From positions 62,001 to 126,000 of the forward strand of contig MU623347.1 of assembly GCA_025201765.1 (NCBI GenBank): 64,000 nt of DNA. The letters run 5' to 3'. Origin of the DNA: Daldinia sp. FL1419. Lineage: Eukaryota; Ascomycota; Sordariomycetes; Xylariales; Hypoxylaceae. Shown here in pieces: positions 10,901 through 22,316 of the stretch (position 1 is the first letter of the stretch; every line of letters starts with the position of its first letter). The position numbers and the translations under genes were made by a program. The notes beneath the pieces are model-generated. The model saw nothing but the letters and a program-made list of their open reading frames with translations. It did not search any database and was not told the origin of the DNA.

Positions 10901-12900
10901 AAGAGCGAGAAAGGTGCCGTACTGGCGACGCCAACGGCAAACGACACGATTTCTTGTAATAATACGATGTCGGCTTCCCCCGCTACATCTGATAATAAAC
11001 GTTTCACTAATTCTGGGATAAATTCTGGCTCGAACTGGTCGTTGATAAGCTCAATCATGTCGTAAACCTCTGTAAAAGCCTGCAAAGCGCGCAGGCGAAC
11101 ATCAGTTGACCGTTTTCTATCTGCCAAAAACGCGTCCAATACCAGGGCCAAATTCGCCTCCCAAAGAGGATCTGAGGGCGAACAACATCGGAACTTCTTG
11201 AAATATTCCAATACTAGGGTTGCCCCAGAATCGGGAAGGGCGCGATGGATCTTAGTAAAGAAGAGAATACAGTCCTGTCTTTGGACAAGAGTATTGTGTG
11301 ACTCCGGTTGCGTAGCTTCCGGTTTTTGGCTGTCGGCGTCTGCTTGGTCTGAAGATGTACCGTCTTGCTTTTGCGTGACCATGGGGGATTCATCCAAGAG
11401 TATGCTTTCAAGCCTACCCACCAGCTTCATCAACTCTCGAGCCAGCATACTCTCAGCGGAATCGCTTTCTTCTGGGGCCAGGAGCGATTCAATAGAACTC
11501 TCAGTTTTTGTAAGCGAGGCAACAACAGTCCCAGCACATGTAACTGCGACATCGAAAACGGGTGTCCAATCTTCATCAGCCAGCATATTATTAATATTAC
11601 CCTGGCTGTCGCAGAATAGCGAATTCGCTAATCGTAAAATATCGAGATGTATTTTCCAAGCAGATGTAGCATGGACCACAGTGGATAGACCATCGACCAA
11701 AAGCGCATATGGAACTGCGGGATAGCCCCTCTCAGAGCTCTTCGAAACAAGTTTAGTGAGTACCGACAAAGCGCCCCTAACCTCACGAACGATCTCCTTC
11801 TTCTTATCTGCATTTTCCGGGAGGCTTGCTAAAACATCAAGAAGTAGCCTCACAGTGGTATGTCCATTGTGCGACCGACATAGCATACTCATGGTATGCC
11901 AAGCATCTTTCTGTAGACTAGGGACGAGACAATGTATAGAGCAGAGAACATGAACACAGCTCTTTAGTTTGTCCGCAGGAATCGCCCCGAAGGTCACAAT
12001 AGCATCCATAACGCCAATACACGCCTGTAGGTCTTCTTCAACACTAGTATTCATGCAGATATCCAGTAACTTGTCGATCAAAACTTCGGCAGCATCATCG
12101 TCGGCAACGTTGAAATTAAACTTGATTACGTCGGTGATGAAGCTGAACAGATCCGTGAAGTTTCTATCCTCACCAGTCACCAGCGCCTTCCCCTTCATCC
12201 GTGACCCTTGCTTCTTCGCAGCACCCCTGGCCGTTCGTACTGCTTCGAATGCTTCCTCGAGCCACCTAGACAATAACGGGAATACATCGTAATCGAACCC
12301 TGACAAATTGCGGGCGTGGTTTGTTAGATCTACTAGCGCCGCGAGCTGCAAGTGGAAATCTTCGGGATTAGCCTCGGCGGATATCGTCTGGAAATACTCA
12401 TTGCGCTCCAGGTCGGTCGAAGAGGTATGTTTGACACATTCCCTCAGAAGTTCCCAGCCGGAATACCGAACCGTCTTGGGGTTAGTAGGATCAACCAGAT
12501 CTTTAGCTGCGTACCAGATATCTAGAACCGGACTCAGGGGATAATCTGCAACAGTATGGCGTAATGCATCAGCCGCCGCGACTCGTTGGGTCATCGACCC
12601 ATTCTTCAACAACTCGAATGATTCGGCATGCTGTGATGGCATGCCGCGGAGTATATTCGGTGTAGCGCTAGAACGGTCGGCTATCTGTACGCTGATAGAA
12701 GGGCCGGATGATTGTACGGGAGCCGGGGGAGATTTGGTTAACTTGGCGGCGCCAGCAAGACCCTTGAAAACGCTGGCGAGCCCGCTGCTGCCCTTGGAGT
12801 CTTGAGGCGACGGGACATCATCTCCAGGTGAGGGTGGCATGGCTTCGATCTGCCGTTCTTCACCGGCCTTCCGGCCTAGAAAAGCTAAACGACGAAACAT
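7951..12900 (-). CDS. TSC2: Tuberin (TSC2) Rheb GTPase-activating protein
   Basis: This is a 1649-residue single-exon protein. The N-terminal ~900 residues are alpha-helical repeat-like, as in the tuberin N-terminal region. The Rap/Ran-GAP domain is at roughly residues 1330-1500. It shows the catalytic asparagine-thumb motif KKRHIGNDFVNIIFNDSG, with the key Asn at residue 1415, and the downstream FVNIVIAPE strand. In this family tuberin, with hamartin (TSC1), stimulates GTP hydrolysis by Rheb and so restrains TORC1 on the lysosome or vacuole. TSC1 is not in this window. The C-terminal ~150 residues are Ser-rich and look disordered, a plausible phosphorylation region. The ATG chosen begins MFRRLAFLGRK and lies just after an in-frame stop. 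The reading frame is unbroken for 4.95 kb, which is notable since most long genes here have introns. CSE1 lies upstream on the same strand. Confidence 0.93.
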   Translation of the reverse strand: MFRRLAFLGRKAGEERQIEAMPPSPGDDVPSPQDSKGSSGLASVFKGLAGAAKLTKSPPAPVQSSGPSISVQIADRSSATPNILRGMPSQHAESFELLKNGSMTQRVAAADALRHTVADYPLSPVLDIWYAAKDLVDPTNPKTVRYSGWELLRECVKHTSSTDLERNEYFQTISAEANPEDFHLQLAALVDLTNHARNLSGFDYDVFPLLSRWLEEAFEAVRTARGAAKKQGSRMKGKALVTGEDRNFTDLFSFITDVIKFNFNVADDDAAEVLIDKLLDICMNTSVEEDLQACIGVMDAIVTFGAIPADKLKSCVHVLCSIHCLVPSLQKDAWHTMSMLCRSHNGHTTVRLLLDVLASLPENADKKKEIVREVRGALSVLTKLVSKSSERGYPAVPYALLVDGLSTVVHATSAWKIHLDILRLANSLFCDSQGNINNMLADEDWTPVFDVAVTCAGTVVASLTKTESSIESLLAPEESDSAESMLARELMKLVGRLESILLDESPMVTQKQDGTSSDQADADSQKPEATQPESHNTLVQRQDCILFFTKIHRALPDSGATLVLEYFKKFRCCSPSDPLWEANLALVLDAFLADRKRSTDVRLRALQAFTEVYDMIELINDQFEPEFIPELVKRLLSDVAGEADIVLLQEIVSFAVGVASTAPFSLFSYIVDTLRGIIGNGRLRSISSSLSLPPEQTSTLQHSKSAMNQTPSNVVVRGFVQIFLRVLNYDTTKSVRLFCVLVSIAGSNSGETDARITAMQLLFRLRADWANRIFVTAHTETNSLATSLYRTEESVMRKIAEEASHAGRIARSETTGSTRSSRGISLGQGQIQDRGYPLRSGSGSKMAASAYQPLWIASDADALPEPPSQAASMVLYCGTASENIEVDGLSQVNVLETGMWLDVILNLVRQGCDWEIYSFILVHLPSQLSNHAIFRNATAGLQELRRVICEQIKLNNFQEPPNVFGLRRADVAICLFHTLTMILSYHRYFQKAEEDEIVRTFVHGIATWERSAKCCIHALTICCHELPSSTGKALVTILQKMSQIITQPYVAMHILEFLACLSRLPSLYANFREDEYRIVFGICFRYLQSVRGRKPTYRISSISDTVAAVGETQANPSTSDDLPQYVYTLAYHVIVFWFLALKLPDRTNHVGWIARNLFMDVDGPQASDEQAHLTMDFIQRITYADIDESAADPLFTPDRFGEILKKRWLIGNSIVTIEQATATGWAQITKRQPSGTSSYTIRELFRPPPPHQRPMGGAAGDNHKGPVNNILPNHLLVQLLSSMPQGNDLSRPVPLPDDEVVNRAIRMFDHNSTVDGHKVGVIYIGENQTHETEILSNISGSGDYVEFLNGLGTLTKLNGATFNTQGLDRQYDTDGQYTFCWRDRVTEIVFHVTTQMPTNLDHDPQCTLKKRHIGNDFVNIIFNDSGLPFKFDTFPSEFNFVNIVIAPESRASFVATRQRTPKDVAESYYKVRVMSKPGFPEISPASETKIVSLRALPEFIRLLALNASVFSLVWAHREGGEHVSAWRNRLREIKRLREKYGPKPTVALGQGGPSPSPPGTALGSHGHGNTTMLSSTAAQLEAARSGNAVRDSFSSLRRSSVATFFSASSEQNSHRSSMLSTATTDNTEVMPVNGVDALVDSVDFSKWSA

Positions 12901-14114
12901 ATTAGCCTTAGGTTCATGACCTTGTCGTAGGATTCATCGTAGGGTGATAGTCGAAAGTAAACATCCCCTCAGCTTAGTAGTCGGGGGAGATAAGATTCAA
13001 GAAAGGACAAGACTCAAGGAGCGATTACGGAAGATAGCATACAAAGGTACGCGGTAAGTGGGCAATCAAAAGATGTGGACTTACGAGCAAATCGGGTCTT
13101 GCATAAGGGTGGAAATGAGATAAAAAAGGAAAATCAAAAGGTGACACGAAGAACCAATATAAATCTCAAGCGTCACTCAGGTGCGGGATTCCGACCGTCA
13201 CAAACGCGTGACTCTTTCTCGTTTAGAATTGGTCCAACTTGGTAAACTTGATAAACTTGGTAAACTTGGTAAGCTTTGGTAGTTCTTTTTGGCGGCTTTG
13301 TTTTTGGTAGCTCGCGATATTACAGGCTTAATCCCTCTACACCCTCTTTCTTTTCCTGACCACTGACACTACCGAACAAATCTTGACGAGGGCGGTGGTA
13401 TCGGGGGCGGCGGTAAGAACAAACGATTTCGGTGGGCTCTAGTCTGTGTTCGTTTAGATGTTGGAACGTGGTAGTACATTGGGAGACACAAGGCGGAAAC
13501 GGTCTTTTTTTCTTTTCGATGTCGGCTTCGGAGGGGAAAAAGGGGGGGAAACGTAATCGAGATGTGGTTGGGACTGAAGCAAACAGGGCTACATGGGCTA
13601 CATGGGCTATATGATGGCTATAGTTCTGCATAAAAAAAGAGAGATCTTGGTTCACAACTTCCTACGTTAGTAGTGAAGATTGGGGGGGGACCTTTTTTTT
13701 GGGTTGGCCTGGTTGGGGGGGTTCTTTGGGGGGTTCTTTGGGGGGGAGGATTCTTGGGGAAACTTGAAGGTTGTTCTTACAGAATTTCTCCACAATATAG
13801 CCCTTTTAGTTCTCTTGCAGCTTCCGCACCATCTCTTTCTCCGGCTTAGCCAATCCGTATCCTTGAATATCCCTAGCTGTACTCAGATGATTCAGATGAT
13901 GCAAGCTGAGGTGACTAATCTTTATCACCTTCAAAGTCTCCCCCCACTAGGTTAACCTACTCTATTACTCCTTATGCTTCATTTAATACCTAATATCAAA
14001 CATATCGGCAGAGATGCAAGCAAAGTTGTTCAAATGGAAAAGACTTACTACTAATATACTTGAGGTTAGGTAGTTTCACCATATCACCAAATAGCATCAC
14101 TATATTACAACAAC

Positions 14115-14146
<32 letters not shown>

Positions 14147-14410
14147 AATGATTATCTACTGCTTTTTGCCATTCACTCTTCCTAGGTAGATGGGCTTGCC
14201 CCCTTGAAAACTTAGCTTTTTGTCTTATTTGCCTGCATGTATGCGAACCGCTAACTTCGGCGGCGGGGTGTATGCCAGTGATACGCCAACAAGACCCCTG
14301 AGAACAACCTTATAAATCTTTTTAAAACGGCTCTGAGACGCTCATTTCTCACTTGGCCATTCGTCAATTATATCACGTGATTTTGCTCTACCTAATCCCA
14401 ATTTCCAGAT
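12901..14410. other. TSC2 upstream region and CSE1 downstream region
   Basis: No gene is supported. It holds a short minisatellite at about 13228-13280 built from repeats of roughly TTGGTAAACT, a G-rich stretch at 13680-13755, and a 26-base A run at 14115-14140. The part next to 12900 should contain the TSC2 promoter and leader; I see no clear TATA box. Confidence 0.5.
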
Positions 14411-17400
14411 CTAGCTTACGTAGATCGCCATCGCTTGTCTTCCCTCGTCCGTAAGTCTCTCCTGTAGGTATTGGGCGATTGCACCATTGTGTCGGGTGTT
14501 GGCGTCGGTAAGGTATTGGCGCACCCAAATGGTGATGTCCTGGATCTCAGGGTAGTCGTCCCGAATAGACTTTTTGCACGTATTGAGAGCAGTAAAACCC
14601 AGGCCAAATCCGATATCGTCTACATCCGCTTCGTTTACTACGTCATCTCCCACGCCGCTTGTTACCTTGGGCGGGTTGAGTAGTAACTTTAACATCGCTT
14701 CGCATGTAAATCGCCACCCCTTGAGGTACCGTTGGGCAAAAGCAGCGCTATCGCCCATGGACTTAGCGAACGAGATGACCGCAAGTTTGCGGTCAACCGG
14801 GCGGACGAGTAGCTCTGAACTTGGAAGAATGATACTAAGATAGATCTGGGTGAAGAGATTGTTCTGAATCAGGTCTACTTGGCTGATGAAGAAATCGGTG
14901 CCTAAACCTGCTTCCACCCTGGCTGAAACCAGGTGGTAGAATCGTACGAACCGAAGTTTAAACGAATCAGATGGGGCCTTCTGAAGTTTTGTGAAGACAA
15001 GAGCCAGGATATCTTTGAAATACGGTTCTAGTGCGCTCCTAGTAATCGCGTTAGTTGCGCATCAACTACTTTACTAGATGAGACTTACCTGTCAATCGAT
15101 ATAACAATCGATTCCAATAAATCGAACGCGTTCTGCTCTGTTTTCTTGCCTCCGAGGAGAGTTTGGAAGATACCTAAAACTGACTGGATATGGTTTTCTG
15201 CCACTATGGTTCGGGATGCCCTAGGAATTATCGCAGCCAGTAATCTCGTAAGGGCTGGAACGTTTCCTCTTGTTTCCCAAAGTGTTGGTAGCATCAACGG
15301 ATGCACCAATGCCTGATATTGACTAGGAAGGGCGCCGGAAGGCTCAAGCTCCAGCAGCTTAGCCCAGAGCTGGAACACATATGGCATAAATTCTAAAACG
15401 TAATTTGTCAGTATCAGACATCTCGATATAAGAGTAGGCTGCCACATACCGCCTACATCCTCTGTGACTATCCCGTTGAAGGGTGCCCACAGTCGCTCCT
15501 CTAGTTTTGCCGTGTTGCCAGACGAGCCGAAACTGATTTGTTTAGTTGAAGTTCATAGAGCGTAATATAGGGGCGAGACTTACCTTACAACAGCACCTAG
15601 AGCTTCAAAGTGGTAATAGTAGAAGCGCGGGTTGCTTGGGTTGGCTTTGATAATATTTGTGATTCCAACTAGATGGTCTAGAACCATATCAACGAAACTT
15701 GAGATACCAGTGTTCATAACAATTAGTACTCGCATGATACAGCGCATGAGGAATTCATTTTCTTGCATCTTTGCTGGAGAGGTTTCCTTTTCAACAAGCT
15801 TAAAGAGGTGGTCAAGGAGATCTTTCGCGAATGGCTCGATGTCAGCTCGGCTAAAAAAGCGGACACCATCATCACCCGTCAAGTAGAGAAGTCTCTCGAC
15901 ACAAATGGCTGCGTAAGTGTAGACTACATAGTTTGACGATCCCAGGTTTTGAATCAGAGGCTGGAATGCAGTCTGCCACTGTTGCTTAGTCAACTGGCTT
16001 CGGAAAGTGTAAAGGTATTTGATAGCGTCGACTTTAGAGATCGGTTCAACACCTGCATCTGAAACAAGGTCATTGGCAATGTGCTCTTGGAAGAAGTCGA
16101 CTACATTGACCAATGAGTTTACCGTCTTGACACCTTGCGCCGCGGTCACGGCACCTTTAGCTGCAATCGACAAAAAGAGCGAGATGGCTGTATCCTTGTC
16201 CTTCCAGTTTGTCTTGCCTTGCTCGAGGTAGTGCTTAATATATCTTCCCGCAACAGAGGTAACCAACTGCTCGAAGTTTCCTTGAAGCTGCCTTAGGAAG
16301 TCAGTAGCCGCCCTCCGTCGTGAGTCCGTGTCCGATCCCTCGAGATCCCGGCGGATAAACTCGATAGGCTCATCCTCAAACAGCTCAATATCTGATTCTC
16401 TCAACGCAACATTAGGCAACACAACCTTTTCTACAACTTGGCCTAGGACACTTTCATCATTGAAGGCCAGGGAGTGCTGCGGGCTTGCGGCGATCGCCGT
16501 GAGAAAATGCAGCGCTTTGCTAACGAGATTATCGTACTTGGTTTCGGGTCCAATTGCCGAAAGCAAGTTCCATGCACTATTAACAAAGACTTGCGTGTAT
16601 CGACCGAAATCGTCGTCAAATTTTGTGACGTAGAGCTGCAGAACTTCGCAGATATCCGCCTTAACTGTTTCAATTATGCCAGCTTCCGAGTCATCATCTG
16701 TCGAGAGCAGAGGGTTTTCGTAGGTCAAGTACTTGTGAAGTAGGGTCGAGAGGTGTTCTAAATTCGATTCGAATTGTGGCGGCATGTCCTGACAAGATAG
16801 ATCATAGAATACTTTGATAAGTAAACTCATCGTATCGAAATAGCCTCTTAACGCTTCCTTGTTGTTGGCATGGGTGGCGATTTGTTGATCCGTAGCCTAT
16901 CATAGTGTCAGTTTCAAGTGGCTTGAGTGTGACTCTCTAAAGGTGCGTCCTTACACTTAAAAGGTTGAGGAAGGGACCGGTAAACGTCCCAAGTACGTGG
17001 TTGATCTCGGTGTATAGACCATCAGATCGATACAGGGGCCGCCACCTAACGAAGATTGAATGTGCAACTTCCAATACGCCATTGTTGACCTTGTAATTAT
17101 CAGGCGAAAAACGCGAAACGAGGTCGGCAACGAGGGTATCCCACCGGGACCAGAAGTCGGAGTCAGCAATTATACTGATAGCTTCACCCAGCTGTGTTTG
17201 AATGGTGGAAGGACAGGCGATCATAAGCCCAATAAGCTCTTGTTTTATCGTATTAACTTCCTCGATGGGGAGCTTGTAGTTGCCTTCTTCATCCTAGATA
17301 ACAGAGACATCAGTATTGAACGCGTCGTGATACCAAAAAGCATCGATTGCAGCAGCATACCACATAGTTGTGTCGAATGTAGTTCTTAAAGCAGAGTGCA

Positions 17401-17692
17401 CCGGCTAGGCGGATTTTGGGTTGAAGATTCTCGGTCGCCACTATTTTAAGCAGTTGTAACGAAAACTGAGGCTTCTTTTCTTCCGCCTTAAGCTCATTTT
17501 CAGCTATACATTAAACGTTAGTTTGAAGGCTAGCTATAAGATATGGTCGCAGAGCGAGAATGGCGACAAATATATATGCTATGCGACATCATGAGGCGGG
17601 GCAGAAGAGCTCTGTTACGTACCTTTCTTATGCTTAACAGGGTCAAGAGTCGCATCCAACAACTGGGCAATATAGCCCAGGTCTGAAGCCAT
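14411..17692 (-). CDS. CSE1: Exportin CSE1/CAS, importin-alpha re-exporter (7 exons)
   Basis: Spliced exons from the 5' end are 17692-17623, 17503-17361, 17293-16955, 16896-15584, 15532-15450, 15392-15089 and 15038-14411, giving 959 residues, the usual length of yeast Cse1. Every junction has GT and AG and the phases match. The protein begins MASDLGYIAQLLDATLDP (importin-beta N-terminal fold). It continues with GEAISIIADSDFWSRW, AHSIFVRWRPLYRSDGLY and FYDLSCQDMPP, all highly conserved in CSE1. The C-terminal HEAT-repeat region holds EFMPYVFQLWAKLLE, LWETRGNVPALTRLL and FVRFYHLVSARVEAGLGTDF. The protein exports importin-alpha from the nucleus with Ran-GTP. Intron lengths are 119, 67, 58, 51, 57, 50 and all start GTRNGN. 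It is upstream of TSC2 on the same strand with a 1.5 kb gap, so it is separately transcribed. Confidence 0.97.
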
Positions 17693-20472
17693 GGTGGCTG
17701 CTACTCGTCGTGGCCGAAAATGTTGAAATGCTAGATATGATGCGCGTGGATATGCGTGCGTTTATGGTCAGGAAAAGTTGTTCGCGGGAGATTTATTAAT
17801 CGATCTGGACCATGTTGGGTTACGGTTTGAACGTAGTGTATCTTTTAGTACTTAGCGTTAGCCAATTGATATTTTTTCTAATTCTTTTTATTGACATTGC
17901 GCTGTTGCCTTATAATGTTTGGCCGACGAGGCAACCACAACCACTAACAGAGTAGGCCGAGTGGTCCGTGCTATCCATCTTCTAGATATGCTGGTATGGT
18001 ATAAATGAAAGAGGGGCATAGAGGGGTCGTTTACATATGTTTAAATCAGCTAATCAGCTGCCTACCGCGCTAGAGGGGTATGAGGGGTTTTGAATTACAG
18101 CCTTACTACGGATCCGTACTACTTTAAAGTTTAGGCACGCTATGCTTGTAGGGAGTTACCTACTGTCTAAACTTATGTAAGATGAGTGAATAGTTCTAGG
18201 TTAATAGTTTATTCTGAATTGAAGGCAAGAACTACATGTATCTTGCTTTCGCTGCGAATAAGCTCTTTCTGCTCTTTCTAGTCGCCTAGGTACCTACCTA
18301 CCTAATATGGTCTGCCCCTGATCGTGGATTCATGGTGACGCCTTCTTCACCAATGCCATGTCACTAACCTAGTTGATTTGTAGATTTCATACATGATAAG
18401 ATCGATTAGTCCTTTGTGTGGGTATATTAAAAGATTCCAATGGCATGACAAAACCCCTGGACCGTGGGATTTTATTAATTATAGTAGAACACCGTAACAA
18501 CATTATATTAGAAGAACCTACGACGAATTTGTACCCAAGTTGGACTCTATCTCAGAGATACGGGCTTATTAAAATCTGAACTAGTAAAAGCTCAGATCAC
18601 CATAGTTATTAAGAGATTCTGCGAGAATTTCTCACTAGGAAACAATCCCTACCTAGGGACGATTGGTTATATTTAAAGTACTGGACTTGGTATTGAGTGC
18701 TGATAGAAATCTATGCAGACTCTCATCATATCACAATTAACTTCTCATATGAGGTAATTTATGATATGAGCAGGGCATCCCGGGACGGAACCCATTTATC
18801 ACTCAAGCCGCAAATAGCATGCACAGATTCCATATGAAAAGGAAATAGAAGCTAGGAAGCTGATAGATATTTATATATCAACTAGGCACTATCATAGTCT
18901 TGAATATTCCCTTTCCGCATTAATTCATCAATAGCATCGTGAGAATGTAACTCGCCAACTGAATAAACGCGTGTATATATAGGCGGAAATGAGGCACGAC
19001 CGAATCGAATAAGATGAATCGGGGTTTCGAGGGTCGGTACGTAAACAACCATAATTAATACTAGAAAAACCTGATCATGACGGAGAGTACGGGTCTCAAG
19101 TCTAGAGGTAGGAGATGAGCCGGCGGCTTTGAGAGTTAGTCCGTCTCGCCCTTTGGTTCGAATCGTACATCTAATCAGCGTATCATTCGGTTTGTTTTTA
19201 GACCGGCATCTGATGTACTACGCGGACCGTAATTTTCAGTTGACAGAATAGGACGGGCTCCCAAAGTTCCGGGGTGACGGCCAAGGCCAATAAATCTTGT
19301 TACTATCTTGGCCCGGGGCCACAATCCCCGTCAGACCGGGGACCCCACATCGGATCTTGGGTATTCTGATCTGCCGGATCCCGTCTTATTTCTGCGCCGG
19401 GGGGGGAGGGGTGTTCTACACAAATAAACATAATTGAAAGCCTCGTTGGCATACGGCAGGTAATGAAGCACGGGACATTCCTTACGTCACGCCATAATAT
19501 CCGAGACTGGGCTGGGTTAGAGTGTACCTCGTAGTGGATGCTGATCGCGTAATTGTGAGCTCTTTTATTTGTTGTAAGGGAGGCTCCGTTTCGCAATTTC
19601 TGTCGCCGGTAAGCTGTCAGCATTATATATCACCTATAATACGGAAGTCTCCAATTACAAAAGTTCCAAAAAATTCGAAGATACGATCCTAAAATGGCCA
19701 TCGGCGATAAGCAAGACGTACTGTTCGGCGTTGTTACCGACCACATCCCCGGAAGGCGCATAAAAAGTGCGCAAAAAGTATCCGAGAAGTACCCGCCTAC
19801 CCGCCTAACTTCTTGGTCCCGCCAATTACTTGATTTAGTTAAAATCTTTACTCTTATCCAATTAAAACCTTTAAAAGCGGACGTAGTGCCTGATGCACAG
19901 TGCACACGAATTGCGAGCTCTAGTGTACACTAGTAGTAAAAGTGAAAGACATAGAATAGGTAGTATCGTAGTTAAAAAGCATAGTTCGATATCCGATAAT
20001 CCGACAGGCCTCTAACCGTAGAATTTTCCTAAATAGGAAATAGTTAATTAGACCAAAATCGAGAACCACCTGGTAGAAGACAACCCTAGCGTATTTCACA
20101 TTTCATTTCACATCATGTACTTCAGCTTACGATATCTTTTCTTGTGACACAAATCTCCTTACAAATCCAACACCCCGGTGCCGGGGCGGACTCGTCAATA
20201 CATCCGAGCTGCGAAGACTGCATTTGTTTGTTTCAACACCAGGTTATAATGCTGCGACGTTCTGCATTGATACCCCGTATACATAAGGGAACCATGGTTC
20301 AACAATAATCGAGTAACCCAAAGCCAGGGAGAACATTGAGATTTGCATGCTCTAGGGTGAAAGAAATTGGATTTAAAAACCCCAAGCTCCGTCCTCATTT
20401 TACTAGGTCTTGCTTTTTCTTTCGTGGACACCTTCCCCCCTCGGCCCGAAGTTAAAAGAGAAAAGCCTCAAG
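17693..20472. other. Intergenic, no supported gene
   Basis: This divergent spacer lies between the CSE1 start and the flavin reductase start and must hold both promoters. It contains a CCTAGGTACCTACCTACCTA motif near 18286-18305. No reading frame has a recognisable domain. A B-box-like GGTTCGAATC lies at about 19153, but no tRNA cloverleaf could be built around it. Confidence 0.5.
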
Positions 20473-21179
20473 ATGGCTCCGAAATCTGTTGCCATTATCA
20501 CGATGAGTACCCGGGGTACTCGTGCCGGACCAAATGTAGCTAGCTTCGTCCGGAATGTCATCGAGAAACCTCTGGCAGCGGACGGCATAACCGTCACCGA
20601 CGTGGACGTCGTCAAGTTCAACCTCCCCGTCTACAACGAGAAAGTAGCTCCCATCAGTAAGTAAGCTCTTATAAAGAGCGTTTTATCCGTTCCCATCGTT
20701 ACCACATATAATCTACCAAAGGGGTCAAGGACGTATTAGACCTAACACAACTGGTAGTGGTACCCGAGCAGGCATCCTTTGAGTATGAACACTCCAAGGC
20801 ATGGAGCGCTGAGATAATCAAGTACGATGGCTACGTCCTCGTCATCCCTGAGTACAACTACTCAATGGCAGGAGGTACTAAGAACGCCATCGACTACCTG
20901 TTCCACGAGTGGAAGGGAAAGCCAGTTGCCATCGTCAGCTACGGTGGCCGTGGTGGTGTCAACGCCAACGAGCAGGCTAAGGGGGTACTCACCAACATAG
21001 GTCTCAAGGTCGTCGAAACGCGACCCCAATTGGCCTTCGCCAAGCCGGATACATTCGCCATCATTGGCACCGGGAAGCTAGGAGATGAGACCGTGAAGGC
21101 CTGGGAGGCGGAGCACATCCCAACAATAAAGAAGGCCGCCGAGGAGTTGAAGACCTTGTTAACGCAACCAAGCGATTAA
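20473..21179 (+). CDS. NADPH-dependent FMN reductase-like flavoprotein (2 exons)
   Basis: Exons 20473-20656 and 20758-21179 give 201 residues. The 101 bp intron starts GTAAGT and ends GGTAG, with a CTAAC branch-like element just before the acceptor. Splicing joins A and TG into a Met codon and restores the conserved run APIMVPEQASFEYEHSKAW. The N-terminus MAPKSVAIITMSTRGTRAGP is the first strand and phosphate-binding loop of the flavodoxin-like fold. PEYNYSMAGGTKNAIDYL and VSYGGRGG are the FMN-contact and core motifs of this family. Members such as yeast Lot6 reduce quinones or flavins with NAD(P)H in the cytosol. The exact substrate cannot be read from sequence. The CAAGATGG start context and alignment to the family fix the start. 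Confidence 0.9.
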
Positions 21180-21619
21180 GCTGATGGCTCCAAAGAATAG
21201 AAACTAAGACACGGTCAGTTAGCCGAATGCATGGAGGTGGGTGATACTGTGAATCTAAAACGCCAGGATCAACAGGATCTTGACCTGCGCTTTCTTTCCA
21301 CATCGCCTAGCTAGCTAGACACTTATAGACCGTTTCACGACGTAAAATTTTCGATGTATTTCTGCAGTTTTCAGTAAGTGCAGTTAAATGATTCCGTGAA
21401 ACCTTGCTTCAAGCCTTTATCTCTCTAAACTTCATGAACAATAATTTACTACATTTCAAGAAATGTACTATATGTTGGAATGTGTGTGGCTGGTATACAG
21501 AGATAATATACGCCCCACATCCGTGACTTATATATATCATAGATATGCCCATCTATTCTCTAAGATAGACATGATAATACAAGTAACTTACCTCATACAT
21601 GCGTCCTATTTCAACAGTT

Positions 21620-22311
21620 ACCTTCCCGTCTTGTCCGCCTGCCAGATTCGGCTCAGCTATATACCTAATAATCGCCTTCGGGAAATAGCCCAACAGGCTG
21701 CCTTACGTGCCTTGGGACAACGGCGATCGAAGCAACCAAAACCCCCCCCTTTTCTACGTCTTCCGCCAGAGATTCAACTAAATATATTAGAGTATACTGA
21801 CCTAGTGACGCCTTGAGGCCGTGTCAGATGGGATATGGACGTGAAGTACTATCTTGGAGATCTTGGAGATATTGAATGTCATGAGTCACATGAGCCTCCA
21901 TTTGATGCATGCCACCCCAATGCTCACAAAGCATGTACTCACGATCAGTATGACTGTCAAATATGCCCGCACCCGATGTGTAGCCGTTGTGATCGTTATG
22001 GTTGCAAATTTAAGACCCGTGGGAAGAATGGCGAAGGCGAATACGTTTGTATGACTAGCTACTTCTGCGGTTGGCGACATGCTTCTTACTCATTGCAATG
22101 TCGTTGCTGGGATGACAATTCTAGCGGTTCGGCAATCGCATTTTTCACTAGCTTCGCCTCTCGTAGCGCATTACACAATATTCTATCGCTACAGATACAT
22201 CTACACCGGCCTAATTCCAGGAAATGGATACAAGCAGTTCAGGAAATTGAAAATAAACCCGTCAATCCACAAACCTTAACCCCCCCCCAGCCCGGACTGT
22301 CAGGGCTCTAG
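21620..22311 (+). pseudogene. Broken F-box protein gene
   Basis: The frame reads PPFLRLPPEIQLNILEYTDL, a clear F-box (leucine-rich start with PxEIQ...IL.Y). It then meets an in-frame TGA at 21814-21816. The same frame continues with GRVRWDMDVKYYLGD and later ACHPNAHKACTHDQYDC and YSLQCRCW, the Cys-rich part seen in a large fungal F-box family. After CRCW the match fades, but another frame reads AHYTIFYRYRYIYTG, similar to the segment expected next, which suggests a frameshift near 22130-22170. No intron of normal size removes the TGA. In such families the F-box binds Skp1 of an SCF ubiquitin ligase. A repeat copy begins directly downstream at 22317. I judge it inactive, but a sequencing error at the TGA cannot be excluded. 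Confidence 0.65.
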
Positions 22312-22316
22312 CCCGT

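Noticed and set aside
11198..11725. Long plus-strand frame inside TSC2
   Set aside because: Antisense shadow of the tuberin coding sequence, with no independent protein features.
19080..19190. B-box-like GGTTCGAATC suggesting a tRNA
   Set aside because: No matching T-stem, acceptor stem or anticodon arm could be folded around it, so no tRNA was called. A tRNA scan would settle it.
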